Positions 6,333 to 14,995 are shown, numbered from the stretch's first letter. The stretch is 18,642 nt of DNA from an uncultured Rikenellaceae bacterium (GCA_947037995.1 CAMQUV010000005.1:1-18642); one strand, 5' to 3'. Program-made: numbers and translations. The notes: generated by a model not told the origin, from the letters alone.

Positions 6333-7373
6333 ATGATTAATAACACCAAAACATTACTTGCAACACTAATTCTTATAGCTATCTGCTTTAGTTGTAGCGA
6401 TAAACAAAAAAATCAACCGTTCTCTCCCGACGAAGAGCGTTTAGTTACTGCCCCACAATCTTTCGACATAACACACGTAGTGACATCTCCCTTGGAAATG
6501 GTCTTAGGAAACGAAATAATAGCAGTATTAGATGAAACCAAGGCGGGGAAGATAAAAATCCTCGACTACAATGGTAAATTACTACGAGAAGATGGTATGG
6601 CAGGTAGAGCTCGGAATGAGTTTAATCAAATTATATCAATTGACTGTTTTAATAATTCAGCCGAAACCGTCATTGGAGCATACGATGCTAGCTATAAAAA
6701 ATACTCAACATTACCATTGGTAGATGGTGGTACGTTCAACAAAGAGTGGGAAGACAATAAAGGTTACGGCTATTTATCGCGACTAAATAATGGTGATTTT
6801 ATCGCTTCGGCACTTTTCGATTCAACGTCGCTTTATCTGTTAAATAAAGATGGTGAAGTTGTATGCCGAAATACAAACCTACCGCCCAATGTTGGCAATA
6901 TGCCTTTGCTCTCGCACTCTATGGCCTCGAATGGGCTTGTCGTGGCAGCGAAAAACAATCCTGTATTCGCAAGATGTGTTTTTTATGATGGTGGGCTAGA
7001 TTTTTTCGAAGTAGAGAATAACCAGATTATTCACAAGTGGCGCTCTAGTCAATTTGATATGGATTACGACATTATAGAACAATACCATAATGTTCCCACA
7101 CCAAACCAAAACACTAGGGTGGGCTATTCTCAGATTACCCTTAGTGATAATTGTATATATGGATTATTTTCGGGAAAGAAAATACTGGGCGACGGGATTA
7201 ATCACAGTAGTGACGAGATTCACGTCTTTGACTACAACGGAGAACATTTAGCAAGGTTAAAGTTAGACCAGAACGTTGATTTAATTGCTGTTGATGAGAA
7301 GGGCGAGAAACTATATTGTCTGCAAACGGATGATGCAACTGGGCGCAATGCCCTTTTGATATATACGCTATAA
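6333..7373 (+). CDS. BF3164/TolB-like 6-bladed beta-propeller lipoprotein
   Basis: The 346-residue protein has a lipoprotein signal (MINNTKTLLATLILIAICFSC, Cys21) and repeated beta-propeller strands such as IKILDYNGKLL (about 75-85) and IHVFDYNGEHLARLKL near the C terminus. The position of the family motif carries GRARNEF (91-97), a divergent form of GRGPNEY. The last turn, LIAVDEKGEKLYCLQ, is a typical closing blade. It fits the BF3164-like/TolB-like propeller lipoproteins of Bacteroidales. The role is unknown: such proteins are exported and thought to bind ligands or partners rather than catalyse. It stands directly behind an NVEALA-like peptide remnant. Confidence 0.82.
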   Translation: MINNTKTLLATLILIAICFSCSDKQKNQPFSPDEERLVTAPQSFDITHVVTSPLEMVLGNEIIAVLDETKAGKIKILDYNGKLLREDGMAGRARNEFNQIISIDCFNNSAETVIGAYDASYKKYSTLPLVDGGTFNKEWEDNKGYGYLSRLNNGDFIASALFDSTSLYLLNKDGEVVCRNTNLPPNVGNMPLLSHSMASNGLVVAAKNNPVFARCVFYDGGLDFFEVENNQIIHKWRSSQFDMDYDIIEQYHNVPTPNQNTRVGYSQITLSDNCIYGLFSGKKILGDGINHSSDEIHVFDYNGEHLARLKLDQNVDLIAVDEKGEKLYCLQTDDATGRNALLIYTL

Positions 7374-7384
7374 GTCACCCCGCG

Positions 7385-7630
7385 CAGTCGTTAGCTTTTA
7401 ATATCTTTATTAGTATTGTCCGATTAAAATATCCTAAATCTTTTTTTAGATCAATTTGCACTTTTGGCCACAACGAGCCAAAGTCTGTGGAGGGGTCTTT
7501 AGACCCTTTAGTGAGCAATTTTATATTGCTCGCCTCCGCGGGGGAGGCTTTGGCTCGCAGAAAAACAGAGTTTTTCTAATTGTAAACGAAAATCAATTTT
7601 CCAAGCACACTTCTTTTTTAAAGCAACATA
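7385..7630 (+). repeat. Diverged second copy of the multi-hairpin MITE module
   Basis: The interval has an outer stem CGAGCCAAAG (7474-7483) with CTTTGGCTCG (7548-7557) enclosing three hairpins: GGGTCT/AGACCC (7493-7506), GAGCAAT/ATTGCTC (7513-7531) and CCTCC/GGAGG (7534-7547). A separate hairpin follows, AGAAAAA-CAGAG-TTTTTCT (7559-7577), then CTAATTGTAA. The MITE at 2154-2419 read on its minus strand has the same order: outer stem, inner hairpins, a hairpin with the same CAGAG loop but a different stem (AGGAAAT/ATTTCCT), then CTAATTGTAA. The copy probably begins at 7385 (CAGTCGT, the first seven bases of the MITE terminal repeat); a right terminal repeat is not recognisable, so the end is approximate. 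The remainder of the 7374-7721 gap is AT-rich with nothing else evident. Confidence 0.65.
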
Positions 7631-7721
7631 ACTAACTCAATTACAATAATATAAGTGATATTTTGAAAAGCTTAACCGGACACCACTATATCTTTATCAA
7701 AACTTAAAACCAACCAAACAA

Positions 7722-8858
7722 ATGAAATTACACCTCCCTTATTATCTTATTGCAACTGCATTAATGATATCGTGTAGCCAAAGTGTTGACGACACTACTG
7801 CTGAAACAATAAATTTTGAACAAGCCAAACCGTTGGCCGAAATAATCGACTCGACACGCTTTGTCGTCCTGGGCGATGAAAAACATACGTTTTCGGGCAG
7901 AATTGATAAACTGATGGCCAAAGGAGATACGATTTTCATAAGTGATATTCCTAACACCAATTCCCTCAATGCGTACCGCACAAACGGTGATTTCTTGTTT
8001 CAAGTGGGGCGCAAAGGGCGTGGGCCGAATGAGTATATCGAGATGTCTTCGTTTACTATCGACGATAAGAATATCTATTGCCTCGATAATGGCAAGCAAC
8101 TACTCGTGACATACGATATTAACACAGGGCAATACATTAGCGAGCAGAAAATCCCTGCATTCTATGCGGCCGATTTCGCCAAATTTGACGATGGTAGTTT
8201 TTTGTTTTATTATGGTGACACACCCCAAAATGGTGGGGGCGCGTTTATTACAAACGATAAGTTTGAAAAAACTAATTACACCCTTCCCACTACTGACGAA
8301 AACTATTGTGAACTCTCTACAATCAATGCGTTTACGCAAACCGCTGACAAGATTGTCTACACAACTTATGCCAACGATTCAATCTATATTTTTGACAGAA
8401 AGTCGCCCTCGCTGCCCGTTACAAAGATTGCGCTCGACTTTGGCAAACATCATATCAAGGGCGATGCCCGCAGCAATTCGGAGGAGCTAAGCAGTTATAT
8501 GCACTCTAGTGGGGCTGCCTACCTATATGGAGACCTACTTATAAGCGACGTTAATATACCGACTCAGCAACAAGCCGACTACTTTATGTATGGCTCGTAT
8601 CTATATAATATGGATACGGAAATGGTTTATCTTAATGCTCGTATGGAGGATGTTTTATCCAGTACTGTGCCAGTGCCTGACAATTATGTGTTTTGGTTTG
8701 CAGGAGTAGTTGGCGATGAGATTGTCTCTCAAATTGAGTCTTATGATAGGTATCAGGAACTGGTTAAATTAGGGATGAAGCGTGCTCCAGAAAACATTGA
8801 GCAGCAGCTAGAAAAAGGTGAACCCATACTTGTTTTCCACCGACTTATTATGAACTGA
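7722..8858 (+). CDS. 6-bladed beta-propeller lipoprotein
   Basis: The 378-residue protein has a lipoprotein signal (MKLHLPYYLIATALMISC, Cys18). It carries the canonical first-blade layout of the 6-bladed beta-propeller family (PF17170-like): IIDSTRFVVLGDE (41-53), GRIDKLMAKGDTIFISD (59-75), then GRKGRGPNEY with the motif at 99-105. LLVTYDINTGQYISEQKI and further strands follow. Acidic residues shortly after Cys18 (CSQSVDDTTAE) could help surface export in Bacteroidota (inference). It is the most canonical member of the array. It stands alone between the hairpin repeat at 7385-7630 and a terminator at 8894, so it is probably its own transcription unit. Ligand and role are unknown. Confidence 0.88.
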   Translation: MKLHLPYYLIATALMISCSQSVDDTTAETINFEQAKPLAEIIDSTRFVVLGDEKHTFSGRIDKLMAKGDTIFISDIPNTNSLNAYRTNGDFLFQVGRKGRGPNEYIEMSSFTIDDKNIYCLDNGKQLLVTYDINTGQYISEQKIPAFYAADFAKFDDGSFLFYYGDTPQNGGGAFITNDKFEKTNYTLPTTDENYCELSTINAFTQTADKIVYTTYANDSIYIFDRKSPSLPVTKIALDFGKHHIKGDARSNSEELSSYMHSSGAAYLYGDLLISDVNIPTQQQADYFMYGSYLYNMDTEMVYLNARMEDVLSSTVPVPDNYVFWFAGVVGDEIVSQIESYDRYQELVKLGMKRAPENIEQQLEKGEPILVFHRLIMN

Positions 8859-8893
8859 TAATAGATTTGCCTATTATCATTCGCCTGCAAACA

Positions 8894-8927
8894 TAGTTGA
8901 CAGTTAATGTGTCAACTACTGTTTTTG
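8894..8927 (+). terminator. Rho-independent terminator after the propeller gene
   Basis: A 9-bp stem TAGTTGACA (8894-8902) with TGTCAACTA (8910-8918) is followed by CTGTTTTTG. A second 9-bp inverted repeat (TGATAATAG at 8856-8864, CTATTATCA at 8871-8879) begins on the stop codon itself. The rest of the 8859-9098 gap holds a promoter near 9050 and no gene. Confidence 0.7.
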
Positions 8928-9025
8928 TGAGCTCAAAAAATAGCCAAAAGTCATTGTAGTAGGTTTTTATTTTGTAACATCCTGTAAATCAAAGCATTGC
9001 AAAGTGCGAATAGGAGGTCGTAAAA

Positions 9026-9057
9026 TTAGGATTTAGTATTGTTTATATCTATATTTG
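9026..9057 (+). promoter_or_regulatory. Probable promoter for the 9099-11143 gene pair
   Basis: TATATTTG at 9050-9057 is a full match to the -7 box TAnnTTTG. A poor -33 candidate (TTAG at 9026-9029) lies 20 bp upstream. It follows a terminator and precedes the ATG at 9099 by 41 bp. Confidence 0.6.
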
Positions 9058-9098
9058 TAATATGAATATTTCATCCGATTAATTTAATATCTACAATT

Positions 9099-10154
9099 AT
9101 GAAAAAACCTCTTTTACTGCTTACGGTCGCTCTATTTTTTTGTTGCGCCCCATCACAGCCAGCACTTTTCCCCGTTGAAATGATTGTCGATGGAGCAAAA
9201 ACCGAAAAACTAGAACTCACTAAAACTAAAATCAAAGATGTTAGGTCTGTTGGTTTTTCTGTGATTGACTCAATTCTATTTTGCCGAGTATTTGATGGTA
9301 GTCACAATTTTGAAGCATACAACATCAATACTGGAGACTTAATCACCCAATTTATTAGACGAGGAAGAGGGCCAATTGAGTCATTCTCTGTGCCACCACT
9401 CCATCAAATTTTAAACGAAAATTCGCAACTAAAAGCTAATTTAACGTGTATGAATGAACACAAAATTATGAAATGGAATATCTCGGAGTCAATTAAACAA
9501 AAACGTACAATTATTGATACGGTTTATCAGTTTAGCAAAGAAAAGGTAAACCCAATTTATTATGCCGATTACTACTATCAGATTAATGATAAACAATACA
9601 TAACAGTTTCTTGTGACCCTGACCCAGTTTATAATGATATGTTTAATTTCAATTCAAAAATATCTATTGTAGATTTTAAAACAGGGGAGATTGACCGCAC
9701 TAAAACCCTCTTTGACTCCACTGTGATATATGACAATAATATGAACGTCAGTGCGGCAGGTCTCGTGAAACCAGACAATACGAAAATGGCTATGATTATG
9801 TCAAGTGTTCCGCAACTAAATATTGTCGATATCGAAACCTTTGAGGTGAAAGGCTATAAGCTCGACTCAAAGCCTACGCAAACTGATAAACCCCTAGTTG
9901 TATTTACTAATTCCACTGCGGATAATGAATATATCTATGCACTTTATATAGGGGTTGAAATGGGTCCCAATTTTATGAAAACAGATAAATCCTCTATATT
10001 ATATGTCTTTAACTGGGACGGGCAAGTTGTTAAAAAGTACGACCTTGGTGAAATGTTTTATTCGCTCTGGCTTGACAAACCAAATAACCGTCTATATTTT
10101 GGTGAAAATTCGAAAGGTAGCTTATACTACTGCTCGCTTGATGATATTGTATAA
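9099..10154 (+). CDS. BF3164/TolB-like 6-bladed beta-propeller lipoprotein
   Basis: The 351-residue protein has a short lipoprotein signal (MKKPLLLLTVALFFCC, Cys15 or Cys16). The region VGFSVIDSILFCRV..FEAYNINTGDLITQFIRRGRGPIESFS places the family motif at 89-95 in the variant GRGPIES, which lacks the usual Asn and Tyr. Later blades include ISIVDFKTGEI, LNIVDIETFEVKGY and ILYVFNWDGQVVKKYDL, a strand pattern typical of TolB-like/BF3164-like propellers. It is the first gene of a pair: the next propeller starts 17 bp after its stop. The role is unknown. Confidence 0.82.
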   Translation: MKKPLLLLTVALFFCCAPSQPALFPVEMIVDGAKTEKLELTKTKIKDVRSVGFSVIDSILFCRVFDGSHNFEAYNINTGDLITQFIRRGRGPIESFSVPPLHQILNENSQLKANLTCMNEHKIMKWNISESIKQKRTIIDTVYQFSKEKVNPIYYADYYYQINDKQYITVSCDPDPVYNDMFNFNSKISIVDFKTGEIDRTKTLFDSTVIYDNNMNVSAAGLVKPDNTKMAMIMSSVPQLNIVDIETFEVKGYKLDSKPTQTDKPLVVFTNSTADNEYIYALYIGVEMGPNFMKTDKSSILYVFNWDGQVVKKYDLGEMFYSLWLDKPNNRLYFGENSKGSLYYCSLDDIV

Positions 10155-10171
10155 AATTAAACTATAAAACT

Positions 10172-11143
10172 ATGAAGCTAAACACAATTCTCGTATGCGC
10201 ACTTATGACATTGGGTGCGTGCTCAAAGAGCTCTACTCAAACAATAATTCAAGACATTGAATCGCAAATAGTTGAATTCACTCCCTTTGAACCGTTGGTA
10301 AATCATCATTCCGCTCTTGGGCTAGATAGGGTTGGTGATGGACTTTTGCTATTGAATGCTGAATACGACTATCACTATTCTTATTATGATTTCAAAACCA
10401 AGAAAGTGACCGATTTTATGCGTGAAGGCAGAGGGCCTAACGAGTATCTAGCACCTGCATTTCACGGGCAAACCGAAGGAGTGAATGATAGCAATATTTG
10501 GATTCTTGGTGTATTTAAACAGCAACTTGAGCTCATTGATATGAATGCCATTAAAGAAGGGAAACAAAATTTTAGCACTAAAAGTATTAAAGTTCAGTCC
10601 CAATTCAAGCACCTCTTTGTTATTAATGACACGACACTGATAGGGGGGAAGTTTGAAGGAAATAATTGTCCTAATGTGGTTTACAATCCAATTAAGAATA
10701 GCGTGAAATATATTGAATCGGCATTAGACTATGAAATCCCATTCAATTATGCACAAAATATGGCTGCGTATGACGCGGCAGCAAATAGAATCTACACAAC
10801 TTATATGTCAAGACAGCAGCTAGACATCATTAGTACAACTGGCGAGCTTATACATTCTTACTTTATCAACAAAATTCCCTCTTTGCAAGATATATTAGAC
10901 GAAAAAGCAGGCTTTCATAGCATTGTATTTGATGAGAATTACATTTACATTTCTGGATTTGAGATGAAAGATGGTGAGGAGGATGGTTTTATTTGGGTTT
11001 TTGACAAGGACTTTAATTTAAAAGCGAAATGGGATATCCCTACATTTAGTGATTTTACTATATATGACGACAAAATCTACCTTGCTCGCTTTGGTGAAGA
11101 GGAGGCTGTTTGGGTCGCAAACCTACCTAAGATTGCAAAATAG
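10172..11143 (+). CDS. BF3164/TolB-like 6-bladed beta-propeller lipoprotein
   Basis: The 323-residue protein is the shortest intact propeller in the array. It has a lipoprotein signal (MKLNTILVCALMTLGAC, Cys17). YHYSYYDFKTKKVTDFMREGRGPNEY carries an intact motif at 86-92. Later blades include QQLELIDMNAI, QLDIISTTGELIHSYFI, and GFIWVFDKDFNLKAKWDIPTFSDFTIYDDKIYLA. The 17-bp gap to the upstream propeller gene, with no promoter or terminator, indicates co-transcription from the promoter near 9050. The role is unknown beyond the family. Confidence 0.84.
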   Translation: MKLNTILVCALMTLGACSKSSTQTIIQDIESQIVEFTPFEPLVNHHSALGLDRVGDGLLLLNAEYDYHYSYYDFKTKKVTDFMREGRGPNEYLAPAFHGQTEGVNDSNIWILGVFKQQLELIDMNAIKEGKQNFSTKSIKVQSQFKHLFVINDTTLIGGKFEGNNCPNVVYNPIKNSVKYIESALDYEIPFNYAQNMAAYDAAANRIYTTYMSRQQLDIISTTGELIHSYFINKIPSLQDILDEKAGFHSIVFDENYIYISGFEMKDGEEDGFIWVFDKDFNLKAKWDIPTFSDFTIYDDKIYLARFGEEEAVWVANLPKIAK

Positions 11144-11173
11144 TCAATGAATAATTTAGAGTGCCGACAGGCA

Positions 11174-11221
11174 GTTTTCGAGTGGCGTTGTTGCTTAACT
11201 CTTACACCAATCAACCTTCAA
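11174..11221 (+). repeat. GTT-triloop hairpin repeat, copy A
   Basis: This 48-nt segment matches 12372-12420 with only a few differences; both begin GTTTTCGAGTGGCGTTG. It contains the stem GAGTGGC-GTT-GTTGCTT (11180-11196), which closes fully only if G-U pairs are allowed. Its left part together with the preceding GCCGACAGGCA (11163-11173) matches the minus strand of the MITE at 2284-2312. The surrounding 11144-11272 gap has no gene or clear promoter. Confidence 0.65.
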
Positions 11222-11272
11222 TTTTTAAGGCATACTTTATGCAGCCATCAAATCTCATAATATCGAATTAAT

Positions 11273-12343
11273 ATGAAAATTAAATTCCCCCTATTCCTAA
11301 TTTCAATAGTATTCTGTACTGGATGCTCGTCGGAAAAACAATCACAAAGTCAAAATAACAAAACCTACGAATGGAAAGTCGCAGAAAACGATAGTAAATC
11401 CCCATTTAACAACCTTAATTTAGAATATATCACACTCAGTAATGAGCCTAGTAATAAAATGTTAGGTACTATTGATAAAATCATACCCTATGATGATGAA
11501 TTATTAATTAAAAGCGGAGACAATCTTAATATTTATGACGAAAAAGGCAAGTATATTCGTTCTATCGGAATGAAAGGGCGTGGCGGAAACGAATACTTAA
11601 CAATAACAGACGTCTCAGTGCATAACGGCATTATTTATATCTTAGATAGTGATGTAGATAAAGTTCTATCGTTCAGCGTGAACGGTGAATTTATTTCAAA
11701 AAAAGACGCTCCCATTTCACTTTTAGAAGGCATATTGGCTATAGAAAATGGATTTATATTTTTCAGACCACAGTATACTGGGGAAGAAGAGAATGAATTG
11801 TATAAATTCGCTATCACTACTACTGACCTAGAAATGAATATTGTAGAGCAAAAAGTTAAATATGGGGATTTACCGAAAATTTCATTAGCTACGCCATTTA
11901 TAGAAAGTGAAAACGAGGCCTATTTTAATATACACCTGACGGATTTTTTCACTCAAGTAGATAGAGAAAACGGTGAGATGAAAACTTATACACTTGATTT
12001 CCTAGAAGAAACAGCAAATTATGATGAGCGTGAGAATATGTTTAAGACAAGGGATAAGCGTTTCATACTTCGCTCACCTATTATTTGGCAGAACTTTGCT
12101 GTTGGACAAACATTCTCAAACAGTGAATCAAATTTTTTTATGCTTAATATAAATAGTGGGATTATCTACGAAGACACGGACTTTCTTAGTGTTTTCCCTG
12201 GAACCTATGGGTTCGATAGTGACTTTCTGTATATCCCTCACGAAATGATGGAATTCAATAAAAACCACAATCGGCTTCCTGAGTCAATAAGAACTAGAAG
12301 TGAAAATGGGGAAAATGTCATTATTAAAGCATCAATACTATAA
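11273..12343 (+). CDS. 6-bladed beta-propeller lipoprotein
   Basis: The 356-residue protein has a lipoprotein signal (MKIKFPLFLISIVFCTGC, Cys18) followed by a polar Ser/Gln/Asn linker. The first-blade block follows the PF17170-like pattern: NLEYITLSNEPSNKMLGTIDKIIPYDDELLI (49-79), LNIYDEKGKYIRSIGMKGRGGNEY with the motif at 102-108 as GRGGNEY, then IYILDSDVDKVLSF. Its composition is poor in Cys and rich in Glu/Asn, and it is clearly diverged from the neighbouring propellers. It is flanked on both sides by copies of the GTT-triloop repeat. The role is unknown. Confidence 0.85.
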   Translation: MKIKFPLFLISIVFCTGCSSEKQSQSQNNKTYEWKVAENDSKSPFNNLNLEYITLSNEPSNKMLGTIDKIIPYDDELLIKSGDNLNIYDEKGKYIRSIGMKGRGGNEYLTITDVSVHNGIIYILDSDVDKVLSFSVNGEFISKKDAPISLLEGILAIENGFIFFRPQYTGEEENELYKFAITTTDLEMNIVEQKVKYGDLPKISLATPFIESENEAYFNIHLTDFFTQVDRENGEMKTYTLDFLEETANYDERENMFKTRDKRFILRSPIIWQNFAVGQTFSNSESNFFMLNINSGIIYEDTDFLSVFPGTYGFDSDFLYIPHEMMEFNKNHNRLPESIRTRSENGENVIIKASIL

Positions 12344-12371
12344 CCCGCCAATTCTTTATGACAAATCTGGG

Positions 12372-12420
12372 GTTTTCGAGTGGCGTTGCCGCTCAACTCT
12401 TACACCAAACAACCATCCAA
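12372..12420 (+). repeat. GTT-triloop hairpin repeat, copy B
   Basis: This is the counterpart of 11174-11221. Its stem GAGTGGC-GTT-GCCGCTC (12378-12394) has one G-U pair, against four in copy A; the changes between copies keep pairing at every position of the stem. Both copies sit in the same place, after one propeller gene and about 50 bp before the next. No other feature is seen in the 12344-12471 gap. Confidence 0.65.
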
Positions 12421-12471
12421 GTAATACTGATTAAGGTGTTGAAAGATGCGATTCTAATAAATCTTTAAAAT

Positions 12472-13506
12472 ATGAAACACATATTAAGCGTAATCATACT
12501 GATGCTAATTATCTCGTGCTCAAGTCAAAATACCGAACAATTTAGCTCATTTGATACAATACATAAAATAGATGATTATGAAATTGTATTTAATGACAGT
12601 GATAATCCACTAGGTAGGATTACACAAATAAAACTGGCAGACAGTCTAATTATTGCTCGGACAACAGGAGATGATTATTTTTTTACAGTTATTAATCCTA
12701 ATAATGGTGAGATTATTAATCGAGTAGCAAGAAGAGGCCGAGCAGACAACGAATATATCTCGGTTAGTAGAAGCTACTCTATTGACAATAATCACATATT
12801 TTTTCTAGATGTATCTAAAAAAGAGCTAAATTCAATAAAGCTAGAAGACTTTATAAAAAATAAAAACCCTATAAGCAAAAAAAACAGATACCCATACAAT
12901 CTTGACTTTAGAGCTATGAACCTATGCGTCGTTAATCAGTTGATTATTTATAGAGGAGCATTTTCATTTGGTCAATTTGGAGTGACTGACCACCTCGGAA
13001 ATATTATAAATTACTCCAGCAAATACCCTTTTGATTGTAGTGAGATACCTGCGCAGTACAGGGGAATTACATTTCAATCACAAATTGAATCAAATAATAG
13101 ACAATCTAAGTTCGTAATCAGCAATATGTCATCTGATGTGTTTGAGATTTTTAATGTGACTGGTCGGCAAATTGAACATACCCATACCAATGAATTTAAT
13201 AATCCCCCACAATCTATAATTATAAATGGGCGCCCAACTTCTGATGACAGTAAGAATATAGCAGGACTACTTGATGTTGCTGTTTCTGATAGCTTGATAT
13301 GCTTTACATACTCTGCTGAACCACGTGAAAAATGGATTAATGGAGATTATAGCACTAATGAAATATTTTGCTTCGATTGGCAGGGTAATAAGGTAGCGAA
13401 ATACAGTTTGCCAGTTGCAATAACAAATTTCTGCGTTGATAATAATTACATATACGGAATTGTAGATAATCAAACGAGTCAAAAAATATATAAATTTAAA
13501 TTATAA
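12472..13506 (+). CDS. BF3164/TolB-like 6-bladed beta-propeller lipoprotein
   Basis: The 344-residue protein has a lipoprotein signal (MKHILSVIILMLIISC, Cys16). YFFTVINPNNGEIINRVARRGRADNEY carries the motif at 89-95 as GRADNEY. Later blades include VFEIFNVTGRQIEHTHT and EIFCFDWQGNKVAKYSLPVAITNFCVDNNYIYGIVDN; the F/Y-D/N-W-x-G-N/Q strand also appears in the propellers at 9099 and 13877, suggesting these are closer relatives of each other. The gene is AT-rich (many AAT/ATA codons) compared with the receptor and hydrolase genes. The role is unknown. Confidence 0.83.
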   Translation: MKHILSVIILMLIISCSSQNTEQFSSFDTIHKIDDYEIVFNDSDNPLGRITQIKLADSLIIARTTGDDYFFTVINPNNGEIINRVARRGRADNEYISVSRSYSIDNNHIFFLDVSKKELNSIKLEDFIKNKNPISKKNRYPYNLDFRAMNLCVVNQLIIYRGAFSFGQFGVTDHLGNIINYSSKYPFDCSEIPAQYRGITFQSQIESNNRQSKFVISNMSSDVFEIFNVTGRQIEHTHTNEFNNPPQSIIINGRPTSDDSKNIAGLLDVAVSDSLICFTYSAEPREKWINGDYSTNEIFCFDWQGNKVAKYSLPVAITNFCVDNNYIYGIVDNQTSQKIYKFKL

Positions 13507-13659
13507 TGTTTACATATTTAATAGCTATAAATAACACTGTGTGTTGCAAATTCGAGAGGTGATAAATCTACTTAACGACTATTATAAACTCAAAATAATT
13601 TACTATCTTTATGAAAATAAAATCAAATACCTGCTAAATAATAGGCCTAGACGCAGTGA

Positions 13660-13875
13660 TGCACAGACACCGAGGTGCTGTCTGACGAAGCTGATACTCA
13701 TTGGGAAGAATCAGTTTTAGGATGTTATGGAGGTCTAGATAAATGCTTTTCTGGTTCAGTAACTATTAAAGGAGTTACAGCCTCAGGAACGTTCTATGAA
13801 ATTAATATTAATCTGAAATTAACGGCGCCACTTTACAAATCCCAATATGGTGGAGCCCCATTTACCTATAAATAA
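13660..13875 (+). pseudogene. Probable degraded NVEALA-like peptide gene
   Basis: The open frame reads CTDTEVLSDEADTHWEES then VLGCYGGLDKCFSGSVTI, and ends SQYGGAPFTYK at the TAA. DTEVLSDE sits where NVEALA would be, followed by acidic residues and two Cys; the VxGC..C.FSG pattern resembles the remnant at 6126-6254 (VVGCKPMKGATCYVFSG). The only possible starts are non-ATG (the GTG at 13675 lies inside the motif) and the expected hydrophobic leader is absent: an ATGAAAATAAAATC start at 13611 hits a stop after eight codons. The stop is followed after one base by the ATG of a propeller gene, so the two would have been translationally coupled. It could instead be a short hypothetical gene. Confidence 0.4.
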
Positions 13876-13876
13876 T

Positions 13877-14947
13877 ATGACAAAATATGTACTACTAATG
13901 CTGACATTAACTGTTTTTGGATGCACAGCAAATAATAATAAGCAAAAAAACAGTGACTGCTTAGCAGCTTTTAAATCAGAAATAACCTTAAATGACGGAT
14001 TAGTTTTAATCGATAGCATACTATACGAGCCAACTAATATTGCAATGTTTGATTCTTTAGTTGTCTACTCAACACCTAATACAGAGGCTCATTTGACATT
14101 GCAAAATCATAAAACTAAAAATAGTTGCACGTGGCTCAAAGTGGGCAGAGCGGGAAACGAGATTGTTAATTTTATGGGTATGACTAAATACAACGACTCA
14201 ATAATTCAAGTAAATGCTGCGCCTTCTGACCTTTTGTACTATAATGTTAAAGACATCATAAAGGGAAACACTAATCCGCTTGAAGTAGTAAAGTTTGAAC
14301 ACCAACCATTCAGTACTGCGATAAGGCTGAATGATACAATGATATGTTTTCAAGGATTGAATATTGAAAATACCACTGCTAATACTAGGTATTGCACAAA
14401 AGATATTAAAAACGGTGTGACAAAATATTGGGGGGAGTATCCCTCTGGCGACACTGAATTTGATAAAATCCCATCAAATGACTTCAGTCGATTAACCGCA
14501 TATCAAAATTGTATGATATACAACCATCACAAAGGTCTTGCTGTAAGTTATTTTTATATGGCAGTGGGGTTTGAGATTGTAAATCCTAAACAAAACGAAA
14601 TTATAATGAGTCGATTCTACCAATACCCTATGGTTGATATTGAATATATTTCGCAGTTTAATCTGAATTTTGTAAGAACTAAACCAGAAAGCAAGCGAGG
14701 CTTTTTAGACGCTGCAATTATTGATTCGAGTATTTATTTTTTATACTCAGATAAAACTTTTGGAAATAAGGATAGTAGACAGGGTAGGTATATTTTGAGA
14801 TATGATTGGGAGGGGAACCCTATTCGAAAATATCTATTACCGTATGATGTAACCTCTTTCACGGTGGCAGGCGACAATATTATTGTATCTGCTTATGATG
14901 AGCAAAATGATTTGTATTCAATAGTGTCGTTTAGCTTAAATGTCTGA
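13877..14947 (+). CDS. BF3164/TolB-like 6-bladed beta-propeller lipoprotein
   Basis: The start at 13877 is preferred to the in-frame ATG at 13847 because it begins a clean lipoprotein signal (MTKYVLLMLTLTVFGC, Cys16), and the extra ten residues MVEPHLPINN would spoil it. The protein is 356 residues. The motif is the most eroded of the array, GRAGNEI at 90-96. The C-terminal blades YILRYDWEGNPIRKYLLPYDVTSFTVAGDNIIVSAYD resemble those of the propellers at 12472 and 9099. The ATG comes one base after the stop of a peptide-like frame. The role is unknown. Confidence 0.82.
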   Translation: MTKYVLLMLTLTVFGCTANNNKQKNSDCLAAFKSEITLNDGLVLIDSILYEPTNIAMFDSLVVYSTPNTEAHLTLQNHKTKNSCTWLKVGRAGNEIVNFMGMTKYNDSIIQVNAAPSDLLYYNVKDIIKGNTNPLEVVKFEHQPFSTAIRLNDTMICFQGLNIENTTANTRYCTKDIKNGVTKYWGEYPSGDTEFDKIPSNDFSRLTAYQNCMIYNHHKGLAVSYFYMAVGFEIVNPKQNEIIMSRFYQYPMVDIEYISQFNLNFVRTKPESKRGFLDAAIIDSSIYFLYSDKTFGNKDSRQGRYILRYDWEGNPIRKYLLPYDVTSFTVAGDNIIVSAYDEQNDLYSIVSFSLNV

Positions 14948-14995
14948 CAATTAAGGTCGTAAGCATTATCATAGATGCAATCGCAATAAATTTAC

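Noticed and set aside
7474..7577. CRISPR-like array or IS transposase remnant
   Set aside because: There are inverted, not regularly spaced direct, repeats and no coding frame; the hairpin-module explanation fits better.
7761..8339. Minus-strand frames opposite the propeller at 7722
   Set aside because: They lie wholly within a well-supported plus-strand gene and have no recognisable domain or start context.
13847..13876. Earlier ATG for the propeller at 13877
   Set aside because: It would add MVEPHLPINN in front of a proper lipoprotein signal and overlap the preceding frame.
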